From the NCBI GenBank assembly GCA_907163375.1, contig CAJQUW010004600.1, positions 248,001 through 312,000 of the forward strand: a stretch of 64,000 nt of DNA. The letters run 5' to 3'. The notes beneath the pieces were generated by a model that saw nothing but the letters and a program-made list of their open reading frames with translations, had not been told where the DNA came from and made no database searches. Shown here piece by piece: positions 18,801 through 26,402 of this stretch. A program made the position numbers and the translations under genes. The stretch is from Prostheceraeus crozeri (taxonomy: Eukaryota; Platyhelminthes; Polycladida; Euryleptidae). How positions within the stretch are numbered: the stretch's first letter is position 1; each line of letters opens with the position of its first letter.

Positions 18801-19628
18801 ATTGATCCGTCAGCAAATGAAACGACAGCAAAGCTGTCTGAGAGCAACGCTCGAACCTACGCGTCCGAAATCCACAAGGAATATAGAAAGCCGAAATATC
18901 TATTGAAAGTAAAAGTATTTCATAAAAATGATATTTGGAGTGCTGATCTTGTTCATATGCCGAATGATTCTGATTATAAATACGCATTGACCGTTATAGA
19001 TTTATATACACGATACGCTTGGGTACAGCCTTTAAAAAATAAAAGTGGTCTATCAGTTAAATATGCGTTTGAAGAAATCTTTAAAGAAAGTAAGAGAAAG
19101 CCAAGGAAATTGTTTGTTGATAAAGAGTCGGAATTTTATAACCGAAACGTTCAGCCACTTTTTGAAACTGTTTATTCAACTGAAAATGCAGGGAAGGCTG
19201 TAGTAATTGAGCGATTCAATAGATCATTAAAAAATAAAATTTTCAAAAAATTTACTGAACGAGGAAATCAGAAATGGTTGAAGATATTACCAGGAGTTGT
19301 AGAAGAGTACAATGATAAAGTTCATTCAGGTATTGAAGAAACTCCAAAAAATGCTTCTAACGATCCAGATTTGATAAGAAAAAAAATATTCGAAAATAAT
19401 TATTCGAATGAGAGTAATCCGAATTTGCAGAAACTTAAGCCGAAATTTAAAATTGGAGATAGAGTTAGAATATTTAAGTATAAAAATAAATTTGAAAAAG
19501 GCTTCGTTGGCTATTGGACTAAAGAAACATTTGAAGTTTGTAAAATAAATCAAACTTATCCGATTACTTACGAAATCAAAGATTTAGATGATGAAGATAT
19601 CAGAGGCCGATTTTATCAAATTAAATAA
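18696..19628 (+). CDS. P2 integrase
   Basis: A 310-residue open frame. The first 35 residues are the tail of the PLA2-like region (ELDSIQNPTFRERIERMF). The rve core follows: Asp84 (WSADLVHMP), YTRYAWVQPL, Asp142 (FVDKESEF) and Glu172 (VVIERFNRSLK). The C-terminal part has the SH3-like FKIGDRVRIFKYK and IRGRFYQIK. No chromodomain is seen, in contrast to P1. The distance between the second Asp and Glu is 29 residues, a little short. The triad is complete and the frame is open. Confidence 0.88.
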   Translation: MIQELDSIQNPTFRERIERMFVKKALQAKILLGQGIDPSANETTAKLSESNARTYASEIHKEYRKPKYLLKVKVFHKNDIWSADLVHMPNDSDYKYALTVIDLYTRYAWVQPLKNKSGLSVKYAFEEIFKESKRKPRKLFVDKESEFYNRNVQPLFETVYSTENAGKAVVIERFNRSLKNKIFKKFTERGNQKWLKILPGVVEEYNDKVHSGIEETPKNASNDPDLIRKKIFENNYSNESNPNLQKLKPKFKIGDRVRIFKYKNKFEKGFVGYWTKETFEVCKINQTYPITYEIKDLDDEDIRGRFYQIK

Positions 19629-19704
19629 CAACGAAGTGACCTTTAACCTTTAGGTGGCGCGTTAGCTAGCTTCGCTTGATTTTTAATTATCATTATTATT
19701 GGAA

Positions 19705-20178
19705 CTAACGTTTCGGGAATGAAATTCCCTTGTTCAATTCTAACATAATATCAAGAAATGGTACTCCTATTTGTAATTTAAATAAAACATGAAGACATAA
19801 TTGACCGCAATAAGTAGTTCCTGGTTTTTGAATTTGAAATATATTATAAGTTCCATTGCCAAGTAATTTTTTAACTTCGTTTGTTGGAGGCAATCCATAA
19901 GAGTCGAAATAGTAATTATCTCTATTTTTATTAGACGTACCTGCAGACCAATGTACTCCTTTTTCATCTGATGTGTGAAGATTTGTTATGAAATTTATAG
20001 TTGGAACTTTGTTCCGGGAACTGAAGGTTCCTGATGGTTTATTTTTAATCAATTGTAATTCGTCTCTCATCAATATGTGAAAATTCTTTATTCTCAATTG
20101 ATTTGCGATTTTCTTTAGATCAAAATTTGTAGTTGTTTGCGTTCCATATAATTTTAAAAACTCATTTATGTTGCTCAT
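19705..20178 (-). CDS. adenain-like cysteine protease
   Basis: 157 residues. Catalytic residues line up with adenovirus protease: His76 in GVHWSAG, Asp92 in YYFDSYGLPP, Gln117 in IFQIQKPG, and Cys124 in TTYCGQLCLH. Polintons use this enzyme to mature virion proteins. The length is short compared with about 200 for adenovirus but normal for Polintons. It converges on the integrase gene. Its first 46 residues have a second, diverged copy just upstream at 20311-20493. Confidence 0.85.
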   Translation of the reverse strand: MSNINEFLKLYGTQTTTNFDLKKIANQLRIKNFHILMRDELQLIKNKPSGTFSSRNKVPTINFITNLHTSDEKGVHWSAGTSNKNRDNYYFDSYGLPPTNEVKKLLGNGTYNIFQIQKPGTTYCGQLCLHVLFKLQIGVPFLDIMLELNKGISFPKR

Positions 20179-20310
20179 TTTATAATTTAAAAAATTTCTT
20201 ATAGGGACCCCTAGAAGTCAGAAGGGGGGGTATTGATTTAAAACTGTCCCATAATGATGACTTTCCTTACTACTTATTCGATTTTGAAATGATTTAATTT
20301 AACCAAAACG

Positions 20311-20493
20311 TTACATTGTAAAAATCGGTTTATTAGCAGAGTTAGTGCTTCGCACATCTTTGATCAACTGCAATTCATTTCTCATCAATATGTGAAAATT
20401 CTTTATTCCCAATTGATTTGCGATCTTATTTAAATGTAAATTTGTCGTGGTTTGTTTACCGTATTGTTTTGAGAACTCATTTATGTTGCTCAT
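20311..20493 (-). pseudogene. duplicated amino-terminal piece of the protease
   Basis: Begins MSNINEFSKQYGKQTTTNLH and ends LIKDVRSTNSANK. It matches the first part of the protease gene next door with about ten differences and lacks the catalytic part. Both copies share the A-rich leader before the start. It looks like a local tandem duplication with loss of the rest. Confidence 0.7.
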
Positions 20494-20697
20494 TTTAAAT
20501 GGAATAAAATGTATTGTTTAACAATGTTCCATTTTATTTTTATGAACTCTCATTAAGAGGATATTGATTGTTCTATCTGTATTAAGACAATAGCAACATC
20601 TGTTACCACATTTCTCGAACCGCATGATTGTTTTAGGGGATCCTACGGGTTGTGCATTCGTAACATAGCGTTAACAACATAAAAGCAATCTATTAAT
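20494..20697. other. spacer, no gene recognised
   Basis: Mixed sequence between the protease duplicate and the next short frame. It has an inverted pair around 20515-20535 (caatgttccattttat against ataaaatgtattg). No supported feature. Confidence 0.3.
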
Positions 20698-20880
20698 TCA
20701 TTCTCTGCTTTGAGGGAATATTCTGTTGTTATAACAATCATTCAATACAATATCGCAGTATCGACAGTCGAGACCGAATGTCGAACCAAAACCGCGAAAG
20801 TTCTTGTTTTGGTTTGCGATCTGGTTCGCGTTTTGGTCGATGAAATGATTTACAATGCGGTGCAATTTCCCCATTGACAT
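20698..20880 (-). CDS. 60-residue frame, uncertain
   Basis: Begins MSMGKLHRIVNHFIDQNANQ and has CRYCDIVLNDC, three Cys in a zinc-knuckle-like spacing. It lies between the protease and PPxY genes on the minus strand. Not recognised; could be a real small P2 gene. Confidence 0.3.
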   Translation of the reverse strand: MSMGKLHRIVNHFIDQNANQIANQNKNFRGFGSTFGLDCRYCDIVLNDCYNNRIFPQSRE

Positions 20881-21018
20881 TCAAGTACATTTAATCATAC
20901 CCGTCATGTCATACCAGTATGTTGTCAAGCAAACTTCATTCCCCTACAATGCCGCTTTGCTTAGATCACCATTCATAATTTTCACTTACTATTTAAACAC
21001 ACACACAATTCATAAAAC

Positions 21019-21513
21019 GTGACACATTACAATATTAGTTTAAATTTTATCATCACAACGGTTGGATCTACTGAGAGATCTGTTCGATTGGAGACAAAGC
21101 GGAGAAGAATTCGGAAGTTAACAAGGGAAATCATACATCTGCAAGCACGAAGTAAAATATTCTTACACTTAAATATGAGAAGAATTTTTGAATATATCGG
21201 AGACTCGCAGATCAATTATACAATTGATAAGAAAATATTAAACTTAATTGAACAACGGCAGACAGTAATATTTTCTTTAAATAGAAACTTATCACAAGAA
21301 CGGGACGAACAAATTATTGAACAAGCAACAGTATCATCGAACAACGTCGATACAACAGGGCCGCCAACTTATGAACAAGTTATGAATCAAATTAGCGAAG
21401 AACAAGCAGCGCAACAGCAAGCAGCGCAACAGCAAGCAGCGCAACAGCAAGCAGCGCAACAGCAAGCAGAGCAACAGCAAGCAGCGCAACAGCAAGCAGC
21501 GAAACAACATTAA
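21019..21513 (+). CDS. PPxY late-domain protein with Gln/Ala repeats
   Basis: 164 residues: a hydrophobic opening, a helical basic centre (KRRRIRKLTREIIHLQ), then the sequence GPPTYEQVM, a PPxY motif of the kind that recruits NEDD4-family ubiquitin ligases in viral budding. It ends with six to seven repeats of QAAQQ encoded by a 15-bp repeat (caagcagcgcaacag, 21404-21510). A PPxY motif in a Polinton protein would suit release through membranes. This is inference from the motif alone. Confidence 0.55.
   Translation: MTHYNISLNFIITTVGSTERSVRLETKRRRIRKLTREIIHLQARSKIFLHLNMRRIFEYIGDSQINYTIDKKILNLIEQRQTVIFSLNRNLSQERDEQIIEQATVSSNNVDTTGPPTYEQVMNQISEEQAAQQQAAQQQAAQQQAAQQQAEQQQAAQQQAAKQH
21404..21510 (+). 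repeat. 15-bp coding minisatellite
   Basis: About seven copies of caagcagcgcaacag with two substitutions (gagcaa, gcgaaa), all in frame with the PPxY protein. Copy number is likely to vary. Confidence 0.9.
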
Positions 21514-21759
21514 GTGAAAGTGCTAATGTTATTAGTTAGTACTAGTGAACATCCTTCATCGCTTGTTCATAACATTATTTCTTTTCATATAACGTACTCT
21601 ATCTCTATTTTTTTCTTTATTCAATTCACTTATTTTTAACTGTGATAACGAAGGACATATTCTTGCGGTTTCTTCCACTTCTGTTTCCTCCACTTTTGTT
21701 TCTTCCATTTTTAAAGAAATATTATTAGACACATAATTTTAGTTATCTCATATTTTAAA
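21514..21759. other. spacer with short minus-strand Glu/Lys-rich text
   Basis: Holds three copies of a cttccactt/cttctgtttcc-type phrase at 21670-21710 and otherwise A/T-rich DNA. No gene is supported. Confidence 0.3.
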
Positions 21760-22470
21760 AACCTGAAAAATGGATAAAATTCATGAATTTGAAATTCTCA
21801 ACTTTTCTGATTTTCGGTGTCCTGGAACGGTCATGATTTTGGGGGTGTAAAATGTCATAATCACAAATTTGAGATTCTTAACTTGTATGATTTTTTCGGT
21901 GTCCTGGAACGATCATGATTCAAGCGAGAAAATTGTAATTCTCAAATTTTGAGATTCTTAACTTTTCTGATTTTCGGTGTCCTGGAACGGTCATGATTTT
22001 GGGGGTGTAAAATGTCATAATCACAAATTTGAGATTCTTAACTTGTATGATTTTTTCGGTGTCCTGGAACGGTCATGATTTAAGCGAGAAAATTGTAATT
22101 CTCAAATTTTGAGATTCTTAACTTTTCTGATTTTCGGTGTCCTGGAACGGTCATGATTTTGGGGGTGTAAAATGATCTTAATCACAAATTTGAGATTTTG
22201 AAAAATTTGAAAAATTTGAAAAATTGGGTATTTTGAAAACGCCTAAATTTATGAATTTAGGTCTTCATAACCTTTAAAAAATGACCAAACTTCATGAATT
22301 TATGTCGTTTTTAAAGATACCGATTTTTCAAAAAATGGTACTTTTTAAATGGTCTAAATTTATGAATTTAGGTCTTGAAAACCTGAAAAAGGGTTAAAAT
22401 TCATGAATTTATGTCGTTTTTAAAGATACTATTTTTTTGAATTTTATGGTGTCCTGGAACGGTCTTTTTC
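21760..22470. repeat. terminal tandem repeat array of P2
   Basis: The line gtgtcctggaacggtcatga recurs at about 60-120-base steps within a higher-order unit of about 180 bases (gggggtgtaaaatg, then ttgagattcttaactt, then ttttcggtgtcctgg). Three large units are followed by degenerate ones with catgaatttatgtcg. The array stops abruptly 16 bases before the penton start of the next element. I saw no matching array at the left border of P2. Confidence 0.85.
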
Positions 22471-22486
22471 CCATTACTTCTGGCAA

Positions 22487-23622
22487 ATGGATCCAAATCT
22501 ACATAAAGTTACCCTCTGCATGAGACCGACTACTATTTCCCATGGATTTTATGTGAGTGGACCTCTGCAAAAGATACTGAATCTTAAATCACGTTTCCTT
22601 CTACCTATCACAAAATTTGCAGAAGTAAAAGGAGGCGGTGCCTTCCCTTTGAGAGCTCAAGTGTCCATGAAAGTATCAAAGCAGATTAAGAAATATCCAA
22701 ATTGGCACAGGAAAAAATTTAATATTACCCTTCTTCCCCTTGATCGCATGCATGAGCGCTCTGTGCTTTTTAAATCTGGTACTGTAGATGACTTGATCAA
22801 ACAGATAAATGAAATAAATGAATTATCTATGTCCATCACTCGAGTACACAATAAAGCAAGGATTGATTTCCGAAATGATTATGAGCGTTCACACATTGGA
22901 TTTGTTCACATCAATTCTAAATTTCGCGATTTGCTCTCTTTAAAAACAGACGTCTTATGGTCATACCATGAATGGGGGAATGTGAAAATAACATCTGAAC
23001 AGCAATCCGATTGTCGAATGGTCCTTTATTTCAAACGAACAGACCCTGTTTTACGTCCCAGTCTTACATGGAAGCCAAATGAAACGTTACCGATACCTCC
23101 AAAGCATTATAGCAATGGCTATGATGTTTGTACATACTTGAACAAGGGTGTATCAAATCTACACTCATATCATTTTGACTATGATCCTAAAGAAAATACA
23201 TTCTGTATCAGTCAGTTTACATGGTAAAACGGTCATTCACATTCCAAAAGAGTTGACAAAGATTTTAGGATTCAAACGTGACATATTCTACGACGAGAAG
23301 TATTGTGGCTCAACATCCTTGCTCGATATGAATATCAATCACTTTTACATTTACACTAACTTTATCCATTCAACACAAGTCGGTGGTCAAATGGTTCACC
23401 TTTTAAGATATACTCCTATTGACAGTGGCGACTTTGGTGTGACCATACACAGGTGTGACTATGCACAGGGAGTTCCTGAACAAGGTATACATTCCAGTCA
23501 ATGTATCACGATTATCCCATTGCAAATTTGGTATCTATGATGATAGTGGTAATCATATTCAATTAATTGGTGGTCGTACTGTCTTAACACTTCATTTTCG
23601 TCAGATAACATCAAATCACTAA
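22487..23622 (+). pseudogene. penton protein gene of a P1-family Polinton
   Basis: The first 246 residues contain the strands LYFKRTD, LPIPPKHYSNG and FDYDPKEN. The later part reads KTVIHIPKELTKILGFKRDI, then MNINHFYIYTNFI, then VVG-like QVGGQMVHLLRYTPI, and the end IQLIGGRTVLTLHFR. That order (ILGF, YVYxN, LLRxxP, GxxxxTLHFR) is the signature of the single jelly-roll penton of Polintons, which closes the capsid vertices. The gene is nearly full length but broken in a few places. It ends at the junction word at 23623. Confidence 0.8.
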
Positions 23623-23637
23623 TGTTGCGTGTGGCGC
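23623..23637 (+). repeat. junction word tgttgcgtgtggcgc, copy 2
   Basis: Begins right after the penton stop codon and is identical to 8566-8580. The flank that follows (agtcaatgtctt) is similar to the flank of copy 1 only for a short way. Confidence 0.75.
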
Positions 23638-23730
23638 AGTCAATGTCTTTTCTTTCTTGATTAGGTGGCAGTTAAGGCCGTGGTCTCATAAAGACCGTTT
23701 GGGGCATTCTCTGTCTCATCAAAGGGCTTT

Positions 23731-23916
23731 TCACTCCTGAAAGTCAGCCTCGTTTATGAAAGGCTCACTCTCAACCGTTTGTAGAGTGAGCTGCTTGCAG
23801 CCTTCAATCATTTGTCTCTCTTCCTCTTCCTCTTTTTGTTGAAACTTTCTCTCAACTTCCTTCTTCGTAGGAGTTGAGGTAGCAAGAGGTGTAAATGTTT
23901 CCTCTGTGTCGGACAT
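23731..23916 (-). CDS. small acidic/charged protein, 61 residues
   Basis: The start at 23916 gives MSDTEETFTPLATSTPTKKE, followed by a Glu-rich helix (EEEEERQMIEGCK) and an acidic end. The Ser/Thr-Pro pairs (TPTKK) look like phosphorylation sites. A TATA box on the minus strand (ctcatatataaag) lies about 40 bases upstream of the start. The start faces the gene at 24072. The opening MSxxxxx-TSTPT recalls the start of the gene at 52432-52875 (STPTSPS), suggesting related early genes. Confidence 0.5.
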   Translation of the reverse strand: MSDTEETFTPLATSTPTKKEVERKFQQKEEEEERQMIEGCKQLTLQTVESEPFINEADFQE

Positions 23917-24071
23917 GACTATGATAGTGAAATACAAGACACTCTTCTTTATATATGAGAATGATGCAGTGTGATTGATAAATGGCTGTCGTCCAATGAG
24001 AGAGCGCGAAGCAGGGAGAGAGAATCTATATAAGTGTGATGCAATGACTATTTCTTCATAATATCATTAAA
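23917..24071. promoter_or_regulatory. bidirectional TATA promoter
   Basis: Two divergent genes share 155 bases. A plus-strand TATA box tctatataagtg is at about 24024-24035, a minus-strand TATA box is at about 23947-23960, and a CCAAT box (gtccaatgaga) lies between them near 23991. Both TATA boxes stand 30-45 bases from the start codons, so leaders are very short. Confidence 0.7.
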
Positions 24072-24410
24072 ATGGATACACCACCGAACGCCTATGCCTT
24101 ACTCATGCCCAATGCCCCACGCAAAAGGCAAGTGAAAACCATTTACGATGGTGAGGTCGAGCCGCTGCAGTTCGATGAGGAAATCATCATCATTTCCGAC
24201 GATGAAGAGGACAGTAGTGATACAATCAGGGCTGCCTTCCTGAGTGTGTCTCCAAAGGACGTCATGATGGAGCGGTGTATTGAGACTCTCTGGAGCTGGC
24301 TAGACCTCTTCTCTCCTTCTAGTCAGCCCCGCAATCAAGAAGAGTTTGACTTAGTAGACGTCATGTACCGTCTTATTACAAAACGTATTACTTTTATTTC
24401 TTTTCAATAA
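24072..24410 (+). CDS. small acidic protein with SPSSQPRN motif, 112 residues
   Basis: Begins MDTPPNAYALLMPNAPRKRQ, then an acidic patch (EEIIIISDDEEDSSD, a SUMO-interaction-like IIII plus acid), then a helical part with LFSPSSQPRNQEEF. The gene at 52432-52875 has the same order of acidic patch and YSPSSPPRNEVGW, so both belong to one family. The stop codon lies inside an AATAAA polyadenylation signal (24406-24411). Function unknown; early regulators are a fair guess for such genes. Confidence 0.6.
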   Translation: MDTPPNAYALLMPNAPRKRQVKTIYDGEVEPLQFDEEIIIISDDEEDSSDTIRAAFLSVSPKDVMMERCIETLWSWLDLFSPSSQPRNQEEFDLVDVMYRLITKRITFISFQ

Positions 24411-24411
24411 A

Positions 24412-24834
24412 TGTGTATCATGACAGTGTTGTTTTTTCCTTCATATAAATTGCATGGCTTCGAAAGGATCATCGAGTAAGCATAGTATCGATTGGGAACT
24501 ATTGTTAGAATAAGATATCCTATCATCTAGACACTTAACACAGTTACTATAAATCATTCATGATGTAAAACATGATTTAGGTGAATCACTTGAAGCAACG
24601 TTATCTGAGAATGAGCCATGAGTTCTGCTTGTCACTCTTATACCACACGTATACAAAAACATTTTCTATCTTCTCTAATGGTATGATCCCTTTTGATAGA
24701 AAAGTAGACCGACAATAAATGCGTTAACTAACCCCATATCTAAATTCCTCCATTTACTTCCATTTCAAGATAGATACATTGCAAAACAAAGACATGTATT
24801 ATGTAGGCTTATTTATAATTGAATCACATATACT
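24412..24834. other. non-coding stretch with flank similarity to module C
   Basis: 24600-24780 is a direct repeat of 51728-51960, including ttatctgagaatgagccatg and the altered junction word taccacacgt at 24641. No gene is visible. Confidence 0.6.
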
Positions 24835-25089
24835 TTACAGCGAGGAAAAATCAAGCGGAATAACCTCTAAGTCACTGTACACTTTATAACACCTTGGCCG
24901 TTTTGGTGCGTCGGGCACTTTTCTAACACGCATCGTTTTTGGTGTGAATTCATCATCAGTCCACACAACTTTTTCAATGACGACTTTTTTGTGGGACTAG
25001 TTTTCTTGTTCACACTTGTCTTCATCCCACTCGTCAACAACTTCGAAAATTTTGTAGAAAATATTCACGGCTTGAGAAGAATTTGTCAT
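24835..25089 (-). pseudogene. small conserved protein with VWTDD core, module B copy
   Basis: The first part reads MTNSSQAVNIFYKIFEVVDE, followed by acid residues. The later part reads VVWTDDEFTPKTMRVRKVPD, then PKRPRCYKV and PLDFSSL. The module C copy at 52015-52275 keeps WTDE, TPxTxRxRRVPD, PKRPRCYKV and LDFSS, so this C-terminal half is the conserved part. I do not recognise the family. A TATA-like tatatag lies at about 25140 upstream on the minus strand. The gene looks broken in both copies. Confidence 0.5.
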
Positions 25090-25216
25090 AGTAGACTGTT
25101 CGATCGTATAACGTGAATGAGAAGTGCTGCAATCGTTTCACTTATATAGTTATTTAACAATGAATTCCTCAACAACCAATCAGAATGATTCTAATTCAGA
25201 TGAAGAATCCTTTTTC

Positions 25217-25412
25217 ACTTTATCAACCTGTGTGGCAGTAAAAACTTTGTACAACATGATACACTTTTTGACTAGACTTGCGAATAAACCTTCGATGATC
25301 AAACTTTCTAACTATACATCAACCTGTGTGGCAGTAAAAAACTTTTCTACAACTTGATACACTTTCTGACGACGTTCACAAGAGCTTGTTCACTACTGAA
25401 GAGAGAAGTCTG
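25217..25412. repeat. P1-type right terminal repeat
   Basis: Two tandem units with tatcaacctgtgtggcagta and then an inverted-repeat end aagagcttgttcactactga to gaagtctg. Compared with P1 (8513-8560) it differs by a few bases. It proves that the genes before it belong to the same Polinton family. Confidence 0.85.
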
Positions 25413-25575
25413 ATGTGTTGCGTGTGGCGCAAGGGTGGCCTCCCTTCATCATTTATTCTTCCCCTCTGCATTCCATATCCGAAGATATGTGGCGGGTTTG
25501 GGACCGCTTTAGCCGCAGTAGAAGGTAGCCCTTAAGAGGGCTCATGGGACGTTCTCGGGATCGTAATCAGCCACC
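25413..25575. other. flank of module B with junction word and UUCG hairpin
   Basis: The junction word lies at 25416-25430, followed by gcctcccttcat as in the flank of P1. On the minus strand, the sense of the next gene, catatcttcggatatg (25474-25489) is a perfect six-base-pair stem closed by a UUCG tetraloop. An AATAAA lies about 20 bases beyond it. This is the 3-prime end of the 88-residue gene at 25576-25842. Confidence 0.65.
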
Positions 25576-25842
25576 TTACTTTAGACCGATTCTGCTGAGA
25601 GAGTCTTTAACTCTATCTATGGTAGCAGCATCAACCTCTACTGCTACTAACTGACTACTTGGGGGTGGTATATAGCCCCACTGAGTCCTATCATCATCAT
25701 CGCCGTAATCAGATGTGCCTGTGCGAGCAAGATTGTTAAAAATCCTTTTTCGCTCTTCAGCCCGCTGAAACTCTTGAAATAGATTTCTCGGCTTCAACCG
25801 AGGCTTGTCAGGAGAGCTGACCAGAGTGTTCGGCGTCTGCAT
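25576..25842 (-). CDS. 88-residue MQTP-family protein, module B copy
   Basis: I chose the start at 25842 because it stands about 35 bases behind a TATA box, and the homologue at 51060-51326 starts at the same place and has the same length. The sequence begins MQTPNTLVSSPDKPRLKPRN, has a helix (FQRAEERKRIFNNLAR), an acidic linker (DYGDDDD), then WGYIPPPSSQ and a final helix ending LSRIGLK. The two copies agree over most of their length (KPRLKP, NLF, NNLARxG, WGYIPP, VDxAxIxRxKxSLxxIG). No known family recognised. The helix plus acid plus helix layout could be a small regulatory or adaptor protein. Confidence 0.7.
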   Translation of the reverse strand: MQTPNTLVSSPDKPRLKPRNLFQEFQRAEERKRIFNNLARTGTSDYGDDDDRTQWGYIPPPSSQLVAVEVDAATIDRVKDSLSRIGLK

Positions 25843-25890
25843 GATTGAAATGAAATTAAATGAGAGTCGGCGGTTTATATACCCAGCGAG
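25843..25890 (-). promoter_or_regulatory. TATA promoter of the MQTP gene, module B
   Basis: On the minus strand ggtatataaaccg at 25871-25883, then tcatttcaatc just before the start codon. The module C gene has ggtatataaaccg and tcatttcaatc at the same spacing, so promoter and start region are conserved between copies. Confidence 0.8.
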
Positions 25891-25924
25891 CACAAAGCCA
25901 TGATTCAGACTTTCCTTATTTGGC

Positions 25925-26180
25925 CGTGCTTTTGACTTGACAACAGCAGTTTTACCAAATTTGGTCAACACATCGACAGTTACTGGGCTTTCAGTCGTGA
26001 AGGCCCATGCTATACAAGGACAGAATCGATAGTCGCCCAGTGCTATCACAAAGACAACGACGCTTTTACCAAATTTGGACAACACATCGACATTTACCGG
26101 ACTTTCAGTCGTGAAGGCCCATGCTATACAAAGACAGAATCGGTAGTCGCCCAGTGCTATCACAAAGACAACTTCGCTTT
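25925..26180. repeat. about 105-bp tandem repeat upstream of the MQTP gene
   Basis: Two full copies and part of a third: gactttcagtcgtgaaggcc, then catgctatacaa, then gtcgcccagtgctatcacaa, then caaatttgg. On the minus strand the repeat happens to be open, giving a longer frame ahead of the MQTP start; I read that as chance. It may be a tandemly repeated upstream promoter element. Confidence 0.8.
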
Positions 26181-26402
26181 GAGGAAAGACAAGTTAGGCT
26201 GGTGAATCCGTCACAGGCATTTCTCAGAGGGGATCTTATCCCAACTCCAAGACCTCGACCCACAAATCCAACCTCGGGCGGACAGAGCGTGCGTCATATC
26301 ACTGTGTTGGCATCCGGGCCCCGATTTGACATGAAAATCGGTGGAGTTATTTACATCAGGAAACAAGTCTCGACCCGAAGCTCACCTCTGGCAACTTTGT
26401 AA
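26181..26402 (+). pseudogene. conserved frame ending in IGGVIYIRKQ, module B copy
   Basis: Reads ERQVRLVNPSQAFLRGDLIP, then TPRPRPTNPTSGGQSVRHIT, then GPRFDMKIGGVIYIRKQVS. A copy in inverted position at about 49478-49700 gives nearly the same protein text, and a worn match is seen near 8900. The repeated preservation of reading frame suggests the C-terminal part of a real protein whose front is missing here. Family not recognised. Confidence 0.5.

Larger units (their letters stand above)
11441..22470. mobile_element. AT-rich Polinton P2
   Basis: A second virus-like element with a base composition much richer in A/T than its surroundings and proteins rich in Asn, Lys and Ile. It carries a PolB amino-terminal module, a fibre-like protein, two small pX/pVI-like proteins, capsid protein, PLA2 domain, integrase, adenain-like protease and a PPxY protein. 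The order and strands fit an adintovirus-type Polinton. No matching terminal inverted repeats are seen: the left border is abrupt near 11441 and the right border is a tandem repeat ending near 22470. It looks broken, with several disruptions and incomplete ends. It is a different lineage from P1, judging by capsid and integrase sequence. Confidence 0.88.
22487..25412. mobile_element. right half of a P1-family Polinton
   Basis: Penton gene, three small genes and a right terminal repeat (25217-25412) of the same type as in P1. Its left half is absent here: the sequence before 22487 is the P2 array. This is therefore either the rest of an element into which P2 inserted or a rearranged fragment. 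It looks broken. Confidence 0.7.

Noticed and set aside
25843-26163. Longer start for the MQTP gene giving a 195-residue product
   Set aside because: The extra part is a tandem DNA repeat upstream of a TATA box, and the module C homologue starts at MQTP.
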